Source: JAUUZQ01 sp964538375 (GTDB taxonomy: Bacteria > Bacteroidota > Bacteroidia > Bacteroidales > GCA-2748055). From it: DNA of 27,884 nt. Positions 23,301 to 27,884 of the stretch are shown piece after piece. A model generated the notes under the pieces. That model worked only from the letters and a program-made list of their open reading frames with translations. It had not been told where the DNA came from and ran no database searches. The translations under genes and the position numbers were made by a program. Each line of letters starts with the position of its first letter. Position 1 is the stretch's first letter. The stretch is taken from positions 1-27,884 of the forward strand of contig CAZIFQ010000039.1 in NCBI GenBank assembly GCA_964538375.1, given 5' to 3'.

Positions 23301-23894
23301 CCCATGATAGGAACAGGTGTGGAACATATTTTCAACTTCGATAAGATCAAGAAAGAATCCATGCTCATCCATGCAGAAAAGAGCATGGGGAACGGCAAAA
23401 TTGATGATATTAAGAACATAGTTTTTGTTAAGAAGGAAGCATTTGACAAACTAAGAACCAAGGAGATAGCCGTTGAAATTGAGGCGCTTAATAAGAAATT
23501 GGGAAAGAAAAAACTGTCTTTTATTCTCATTGGACCGGGTCGCTGGGGGACACGCGATCCATTTATTGGCATCCCGGTAAACTGGTCGCAAATCTCCAAT
23601 GCAAAGATCATCATAGAAACCAGCATGGAAGATTTTCCACTGGATGCTTCACTGGGATCACACTTCTTCCATAACGTAACATCCATGAATGTGGGCTACT
23701 TCAGTATCCAGCATGATTCAAGAACTTCATTCATCGATTGGGAAAAAATGGAAAGACAAAAAGTAGTTGAGGAGACAGAGTTTCTGAAATTGATTACTTT
23801 TAAAAAACCTTTGTGCGTGTTGATGGATGGACAAAAAAGAGTTTCGGCGGTATTAACAGAATCGTGTAACCTGAATGGAATTGAAGAGAATTAG
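20400..23894 (+). CDS. Dual-receiver PEP/pyruvate-binding (PPDK N-terminal) ATP-grasp protein, large form
   Basis: 1164 residues, no signal peptide. Domains by eye: 15-145, a helix plus GAF-like sensor module as found before histidine kinases (ARIRLSE, GEIEIFYL, GPFLKEERHLIENMASIISNYL). 193-330, a receiver-like domain without the phospho-acceptor (FDLVILMLG where VI-D is expected). 338-485, a second receiver with acidic E346-D347 (LLVEDS), likely acceptor D417 (MITDVKF), S451-S452 (VIQSSD) and K470. 590-970, the PPDK/PEP-synthase ATP-binding domain (GTGPLGGKGRG, AIRSSSLLEDSTMQPFAG, EEKMGVVIQEVVG). 975-1164, a C-terminal module with IGPGRWGTRDPFIGIPVNWSQIS and GSHFFHNVTS. No phosphohistidine domain and no PEP/pyruvate barrel are present, so it cannot be a complete PEP synthase. 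It could be a phosphorylation-controlled ATP-dependent enzyme or regulator. Function unknown. Confidence 0.85.
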   Translation: MEQKPRSEEDIQRLIAERKERLKELTCINQTNQIIKENRSVVETLTKIVSILPSAWQYPEMTVARIRLSESAYTSKGFRESKWRQAQRFSTIDNKGGEIEIFYLKQFVELDEGPFLKEERHLIENMASIISNYLNSAEAKKILKITDDQDTIRTELIEFHKPGEVNSRMLLQKFLNKQNANRDIFHDLMPYKVKEILLVATLYDAFSIEKEGRFSEHILGEYHQLNLTSMPRVTGVSNYEEAMEQLTTRHFDLVILMLGTDKVTPMQIAGTVKREYQYIPIYMLVNNDREVSNFKQTNPTMSNIDKLFVWNGDSSVFFAMVKHLEDRVNLENDTRIGLVKVILLVEDSEIYYSRYLPLLYNIVMEQTRRIIDDVSTDELFKVLRLRARPKILLASNYEDALEVVEKQQENLLCMITDVKFSKDGKLDENAGFTLVNHVKQIIKGLPTVIQSSDTQNSRRAFDLKSTFINKNSDTLLQDIKNFISHHLGFGNFVYKDASGKKIAEAKSLKEFEHQIMKIPLESLVYHGKRDHFSLWLMARGEIKIAKMIHPVKVSDFKAPTEFRSYLQHVIKKYRNESNTGKIVNFEESALLDESNIVSLGTGPLGGKGRGCAFINTLIYNINFTDILPELNIRTPKTSIIGTDEFDIFMERNALHEVISMDYTYEEVRKMFYEGDLSFNLDKKLKLLLKNLNRPLAIRSSSLLEDSTMQPFAGIFDTYLIPNNDPSFNVRYKQLCDSIKLVYASIFSPHSRSYFEAINFKLEEEKMGVVIQEVVGTVHGDYFYPHVSGTAQSHNYYPVAHMEPEDGFALAALGLGHYVVNGEKAYRFSPAYPTLEVNSPLSQFKDSQVNFFALDMLRSDVDFVKEGSEANLKKLEISVAETDGVLKHLASVYDPENDRIDPGLSLPGPRILNFANILRFDYVPLAKAVQLILDVGKEALGSPVEIEYALDLDKAANNKPSFHLLQIKPMIGTGVEHIFNFDKIKKESMLIHAEKSMGNGKIDDIKNIVFVKKEAFDKLRTKEIAVEIEALNKKLGKKKLSFILIGPGRWGTRDPFIGIPVNWSQISNAKIIIETSMEDFPLDASLGSHFFHNVTSMNVGYFSIQHDSRTSFIDWEKMERQKVVEETEFLKLITFKKPLCVLMDGQKRVSAVLTESCNLNGIEEN

Positions 23895-23899
23895 TTAGT

Positions 23900-26881
23900 A
23901 TGGATAGATTACTAAGAGATACAGGATATCCCACCATAGATTTTAGCCACACTGCATTCAACTTGCTAATGCAGAATCGGATAAGAAAAGTGCTGATCAT
24001 AAGTAGTAACTACGACTTCTTTATGTTGGAAGAAGATGGACGAATAGATGAGCAGATTTTTAATGAATATGTCTCCCTTAACCTGCGCTATCCACCTACA
24101 TTTATCCAGGCAAATACTTCCCTTGAGGCCCTTGAGATACTGGAGAACCAGGAAATTGACCTGGTGATTGAGATGTTGAATATTGCCGATATTGATCCCT
24201 TTGTGCTGGCAAAGAAGATTAAAGCGAACTATGAGGAGATTCCTATTGTTGTGTTGACGCATTTCAACCGTGAGGTGAGCCTCCGGATTGAGAAGGAAGA
24301 CCTGACAGCCATCGATTATGTATTCTGCTGGTTGGGAAATACAGATCTCTTACTGGCAATCATCAAGCTGATTGAGGATAAAATGAATGCCGATCATGAT
24401 ATAGAAGTGGTAGGTGTTCAGACAATTATGTTGGTGGAAGATTCCATTCGATACTCTTCCGTTTATCTTCCGGAGCTGTATAAAATTATTCTGCAACAGT
24501 CGAGGGTATTTATGAAAGAGGCGCTTAACGAGCACCAGAAGATGTTGAGAATGAGGGGAAGGCCAAAGATTTTACTCGCCCAAACTTATGATGAAGCACT
24601 TGAGCTATACCAGAAGTACCAGTTCAATATGCTGGGGATTATCTCTGATGTGAGTTTCAAGAAAAATAATAAAAGAGACGTAAAGGAAAAGCTTGGACTG
24701 AAGCTTGTGCAGCAGGTGAGAAAAGAAAATCCCTATATGCCGGTATTGCTGCAATCGTCAGATATTTCAAATGAGTCACTGGCCCACGAGCTGAATGCGG
24801 GCTTTGTTCATAAATACTCAAAAGCACTCTCCATAGATATTCGAAATTATATCATAAGAAATTTTGCATTTGGAGAGTTTATCTTTTATGATCCGATAAT
24901 TAAAGAAGAGATAGCAAGAGCTGCTAATCTTCAGGTTTTTCAACAGAAAATCAGGGAGATACCTGATCATGTACTCGCTTTTCATGCGGAGAGAAATGAT
25001 TTTTCGAAGTGGCTCAATGCGCGGGCACTTTTCCCCGTAGCACAGCTGTTTAAGTATATAACAAGCGAAGATTTCCAAAATATTGATGATGTCAGGTCTT
25101 ATATAAACGAAGCCATTGCCAGTTTCAGAATTAGTAAGGGCAGGGGAATAATTTCAGAGTTTGATAAGAATACGTATGATGAGTATAAGACTTTCTCAAG
25201 AATAGGAGAAGGATCTATAGGGGGAAAGGCGCGTGGATTGGCATTTATCGATACAGTAATTCAAAAATATAAGCTCTTTAACAAGTATGAGAATGTCTCA
25301 TTTACCGTTCCGAGAACGGTGGTGATAAGTACCGATATATTCGACAAGTTCATGGAGATGAACGACCTTTATAGAATTGGAATTTCAGACATAAGCGATG
25401 ATGAGATCCTGGATCATTTTGTTAAAGCCAGGTTCCCGGGGGAGCTGCACCAGGACCTGTATACCTTTATTTCCTATGTGAAGGCACCCATAGCTATTCG
25501 CTCTTCAAGTAAATTAGAAGATTCACATTATCAGCCATTTGCAGGAGTATATTCTACCTATATGATTCCCGTGAATCACAATGATACGGCGCATACCATG
25601 GAGCTGCTGACCATTGCCATTAAGTCGGTTTATGCTTCTGTATATTTCAAAAGCAGCAAGGCATATATTGCTGCTACTTCAAATGTTATTGATGAGGAGA
25701 AAATGGGAATTGTATTGCAAGAGGTGTGTGGTTCGGCCTATGGAAATCGTTACTATCCAACATTCTCTGGTGTAGCACGGTCAATTAATTTTTACCCCAT
25801 AGCACCGGAAAAGCATGAAGATGGGATTGCAAAAATTGCTTATGGACTGGGAAAATATATTGTTGATGGTGGACTATCTCTCCGCTTCTCTCCAAAATAC
25901 CCACATAAGATACTTCAACTTTCTTCCGCAAAAATGGCCCTGAAGGAAACGCAAAAGCACTTTTTTGCGTTGGACATGAACGATGAAAATTTTACCGCCT
26001 CTACCAATGATGCCGTAAATCTTTTAAAAATTCCTGTTAAAGATGTCGACAATGATTCCTCCCTCAAACATCTTATGTCAGTGTATGATTATGATTCTGA
26101 TATGCTGCGTGACGGCATGAGTTATAAGGGAAAAAAAGTGTTGACATTTGCCGGGGTATTGCAGCATAGGAGCTTTCCATTGGCGGAGATATTACAAGAA
26201 TTACTGGAGATTGGTCAAAGTGAAATGAACCTTCCCATCGAAATTGAGTTCGCAGTGAATATGCATGACCTCAAAAAGCGTCTCCATGTATTTAACCTGC
26301 TTCAGATACGTCCTATTGTTGAATCGGATCAGGATACGGAAATTGAAATTGATGAAGCAGATGAAAAGAACACTATAGTATGCTCAAAAACGGCTTTGGG
26401 TAATGGTGTTTTCCTGGGAATATACGATCTCGTGTATGTAAAGCCCGATGCATGGGACGCTTCAAAGAGTAACTACATAGCGGAAAAGATGGAGGAGCTG
26501 AATGTAGGATTCAGGGAGAATGAACAGAATTATGTTCTCATCGGACCCGGACGCTGGGGATCCTCTGATCCATGGTTAGGGATCCCGGTGAAATGGTCGC
26601 AGATTTCTGAAGCACGCGTCATCATTGAGTCCGGACTGGAAAATTATCGCATTGATCCGAGCCAGGGAACCCATTTCTTCCAAAACCTCACTTCTTTCGG
26701 GGTGGGCTACATGACCATCAACCCATTCATTAACGATGGATACTACAATACCGATTTCCTGGGAAAGCAAAAAGCTGTTTATGAAGATGAAATGATCAAA
26801 CACGTCCGCTTCAAAGAGCCCATGGTGATCAAAATTGATGGGCGGAGCAACAAGGGGATTATTTTAAAACCTGGTAATTAA
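23900..26881 (+). CDS. Dual-receiver PEP/pyruvate-binding (PPDK N-terminal) ATP-grasp protein, short paralogue
   Basis: 993 residues, five bases after the preceding gene and homologous to it from about its residue 190 onward; the N-terminal sensor module is missing. Domains: 28-165, a receiver-like domain lacking the acceptor (IDLVIEMLN; E91 where Asp is expected). 174-318, a receiver with E180-D181, D250 (IISDVSF), S286-S287 (LLQSSD) and K305. A linker with FHAERNDFSKWLNARA matches YHGKRDHFSLWLMARG in the first protein. 430-805, the ATP-grasp domain (GEGSIGGKARG, AIRSSSKLEDSHYQPFAG, EEKMGIVLQEVCG, RYYPTFSGVARS). 825-993, the same C-terminal module (IGPGRWGSSDPWLGIPVKWSQIS, GTHFFQNLTS). A heteromer with its neighbour is plausible. 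The stop codon overlaps that of the convergent superoxide dismutase gene. Confidence 0.85.
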   Translation: MDRLLRDTGYPTIDFSHTAFNLLMQNRIRKVLIISSNYDFFMLEEDGRIDEQIFNEYVSLNLRYPPTFIQANTSLEALEILENQEIDLVIEMLNIADIDPFVLAKKIKANYEEIPIVVLTHFNREVSLRIEKEDLTAIDYVFCWLGNTDLLLAIIKLIEDKMNADHDIEVVGVQTIMLVEDSIRYSSVYLPELYKIILQQSRVFMKEALNEHQKMLRMRGRPKILLAQTYDEALELYQKYQFNMLGIISDVSFKKNNKRDVKEKLGLKLVQQVRKENPYMPVLLQSSDISNESLAHELNAGFVHKYSKALSIDIRNYIIRNFAFGEFIFYDPIIKEEIARAANLQVFQQKIREIPDHVLAFHAERNDFSKWLNARALFPVAQLFKYITSEDFQNIDDVRSYINEAIASFRISKGRGIISEFDKNTYDEYKTFSRIGEGSIGGKARGLAFIDTVIQKYKLFNKYENVSFTVPRTVVISTDIFDKFMEMNDLYRIGISDISDDEILDHFVKARFPGELHQDLYTFISYVKAPIAIRSSSKLEDSHYQPFAGVYSTYMIPVNHNDTAHTMELLTIAIKSVYASVYFKSSKAYIAATSNVIDEEKMGIVLQEVCGSAYGNRYYPTFSGVARSINFYPIAPEKHEDGIAKIAYGLGKYIVDGGLSLRFSPKYPHKILQLSSAKMALKETQKHFFALDMNDENFTASTNDAVNLLKIPVKDVDNDSSLKHLMSVYDYDSDMLRDGMSYKGKKVLTFAGVLQHRSFPLAEILQELLEIGQSEMNLPIEIEFAVNMHDLKKRLHVFNLLQIRPIVESDQDTEIEIDEADEKNTIVCSKTALGNGVFLGIYDLVYVKPDAWDASKSNYIAEKMEELNVGFRENEQNYVLIGPGRWGSSDPWLGIPVKWSQISEARVIIESGLENYRIDPSQGTHFFQNLTSFGVGYMTINPFINDGYYNTDFLGKQKAVYEDEMIKHVRFKEPMVIKIDGRSNKGIILKPGN

Positions 26882-27624
26882 ATCGCTTCCTTGTACACTT
26901 TCTCCACGAAATCCCAATTCACTACATTCCAAAAATTGGAAATGTATTCCGTCCTCTTGTTCTGATAGTTCAGGTAGTATGCATGTTCCCATACATCGAT
27001 ATTCAACAGTGGTGTTCCTTTAACTGTCGCAATATCCATGAGCGGATTGTCCTGGTTTGGTGTTGATGTAACCTGGAGTTTTCCTTCAGTATCAAGAACC
27101 AACCATGCCCATCCTGATCCAAATTGTGTGGCTGCGGCAGCAGAAAACAGTTTCTTGAATTCATCAAAAGAACCAAATGCTCCCTCTATAGCAGCAAGTA
27201 ATTTTCCTGTCGGCTCACCTCCACCATCGGGTGACATGAATTTCCAATACAAAGCATGATTAAAATATCCACCACCATTGTTTCTTACTCCGGCCGGATA
27301 ATAAGATACATTGGCAAATATTTCACGAATATCTGTTGCATCAATTCCAGCGTCAACCAATGCTGCATTAAATTTCTTTGTATAGCCAGCATGGTGTTTG
27401 CCATAATGTAATTCCATGGTTTGAGCATCAATATTGGGCTCCAGTGCATCAAATGAGTAGGAGAGATCTTGTTGTAGAAATCCTGATCCGCCGAGTGGAA
27501 CCAAAGAAGTTAGTGTATCACCACTTCTGCCGCTTCCACTAGCGCATGAACTAATGAGAGGTGCAGATAGCAGTGCTCCGGCGCCAATTACCATTGAGGT
27601 TTTTATAAAATCACGTTTTTTCAT
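26878..27624 (-). CDS. Exported Mn/Fe superoxide dismutase, putative lipoprotein with Tat-like signal
   Basis: Converts superoxide to hydrogen peroxide and oxygen. 248 residues from the ATG at 27624. Metal ligands H73 (MELHYGKHHAGY), H123 (GGYFNHALYW), D210 and H214 (NIDVWEHAYYLNY) are all present. NNGGGYFNH together with Q191 (TPNQDNPLM) is the manganese or cambialistic pattern rather than the iron-only one. The first 27 residues are MKKRDFIKTS plus a hydrophobic stretch ending LISSC: a Tat-like motif (KRDFIK, with K where the first arginine of the twin pair is usual) followed by a lipobox cysteine C27. About 30 low-complexity residues then lead to the enzyme. It is therefore probably anchored outside the cytoplasm. 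An upstream longer frame (from 27696) has no start context. Confidence 0.92.
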   Translation of the reverse strand: MKKRDFIKTSMVIGAGALLSAPLISSCASGSGRSGDTLTSLVPLGGSGFLQQDLSYSFDALEPNIDAQTMELHYGKHHAGYTKKFNAALVDAGIDATDIREIFANVSYYPAGVRNNGGGYFNHALYWKFMSPDGGGEPTGKLLAAIEGAFGSFDEFKKLFSAAAATQFGSGWAWLVLDTEGKLQVTSTPNQDNPLMDIATVKGTPLLNIDVWEHAYYLNYQNKRTEYISNFWNVVNWDFVEKVYKEAI

Positions 27625-27677
27625 AGGAGTTGATTGTTTGGGTAATAAAACAACATAACATGCAAATTGTTTAATCC

Positions 27678-27705
27678 GTAGAGACCTTGCACGCAAGGTC
27701 TCTAC
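27678..27705. repeat. GTAGAGAC-armed perfect palindrome upstream of the superoxide dismutase gene
   Basis: GTAGAGACCTTGC (27678-27690), AC, then GCAAGGTCTCTAC (27693-27705): 13 perfect base pairs. The outer GTAGAGAC arm is shared with the terminator at 16139-16169 while the inner core differs. There is no T-run after it on either strand. Confidence 0.88.
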
Positions 27706-27746
27706 AATGTACCAAAATAAAATACCATCTCAAATTTTCCCGCAGC

Positions 27747-27884
27747 CTCCGCACTCCGCACTCCGAACTCCGCACTCCGCACTCCGAACTCCGAACTCCG
27801 AACTCCGAACTCCGAACTCCGAACTCCGCACTCCGCACTCCGCACTCCGCACTCCGCACTCCGCACTCCGCACTCCGCACTCCG
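27747..27884. repeat. Heptamer tandem array CTCCGCA/CTCCGAA reaching the right edge
   Basis: About 19-20 seven-base units with two main variants (sixth base C or A) in irregular order, continuing past the window. The minus strand reads as an open frame of RSAECGV/RSSEFGV repeats, which I do not regard as a gene. Confidence 0.93.

Noticed and set aside
20400..26881. Annotation of the giant genes as phosphoenolpyruvate synthase (ppsA) or PPDK (ppdK)
   Set aside because: Only the ATP-binding domain is present; the phosphohistidine and PEP/pyruvate domains are missing and receivers are fused instead.
27671..27880. Minus-strand open frame of RSAECGV/RSSEFGV repeats
   Set aside because: Pure translation of the heptamer array; period seven makes all frames similar, and no real start or domain is present.
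27747..27884. Possible CRISPR array at the right edge
   Set aside because: Units are seven bases and contiguous, with no spacers and no cas genes.

Overview
The window looks like a chromosomal segment of a member of the Bacteroidota, probably an anaerobic or microaerobic Bacteroidales/Marinilabiliales-type organism. Four things point there: promoters of the TTG-N19-20-TAnnTTTG type instead of sigma-70 boxes; lineage-typical families (DUF4924-like and DUF6089-like proteins, two Skp paralogues behind BamA, PdxJ with an NINKIATLRNARG start); the rplY-pth and CBS-nadK gene pairs; and a ferredoxin-dependent 2-oxoacid oxidoreductase (KorAB). Nearly all genes are housekeeping genes. No tRNA, rRNA, CRISPR array or recognisable insertion sequence was seen.

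Layout. 1-977: C-terminal part of an AAA/DUF4143 ATPase, with its reading frame disrupted at the left edge. 1073-2056: manA. 2302-3617 (minus): rplY-pth. 3851-5915 (plus): engB, udk, pdxJ. 6095-7599 (minus): a DUF4924-like gene followed by an alpha/beta hydrolase gene. 7755-8129: a solitary 23S-IVP-like four-helix-bundle gene between inverted GA-rich arms. 8218-9764: CBS-domain protein plus NAD kinase. 10057-16125: an envelope cluster (two DUF6089-like proteins, uppS, bamA, two skp). 16200-17003: murI. 17402-20297: korA-korB. 20400-26881: two tandem paralogous giants, each with two receiver-like domains and a PPDK/PEP-synthase-type ATP-grasp domain. 26878-27624 (minus): an exported Mn/Fe superoxide dismutase.

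The genes group by function. UppS makes the lipid carrier for peptidoglycan, MurI supplies D-glutamate, and BamA with Skp-like chaperones inserts and escorts outer-membrane proteins; the DUF6089-like proteins are probably such cargo. KorAB makes or uses CoA thioesters with ferredoxin, and the two ATP-grasp/receiver proteins lie directly behind it. They have the nucleotide-binding half of PEP synthase but neither the swivelling phosphohistidine domain nor the PEP/pyruvate barrel. They are the most unusual genes here.

The intergenic DNA is rich in small repeats: (i) a two-hairpin REP-like element with compensatory changes in its second stem, all copies in the same orientation; (ii) GTAGAGAC-armed palindromes; (iii) heptanucleotide tandem repeats directly before start codons (skp2, korA, korB) and filling the right edge; (iv) octamer-based polypurine/polypyrimidine tracts, one of which has become the C-terminus of a protein. 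Several genes use repeat DNA for their last codons.
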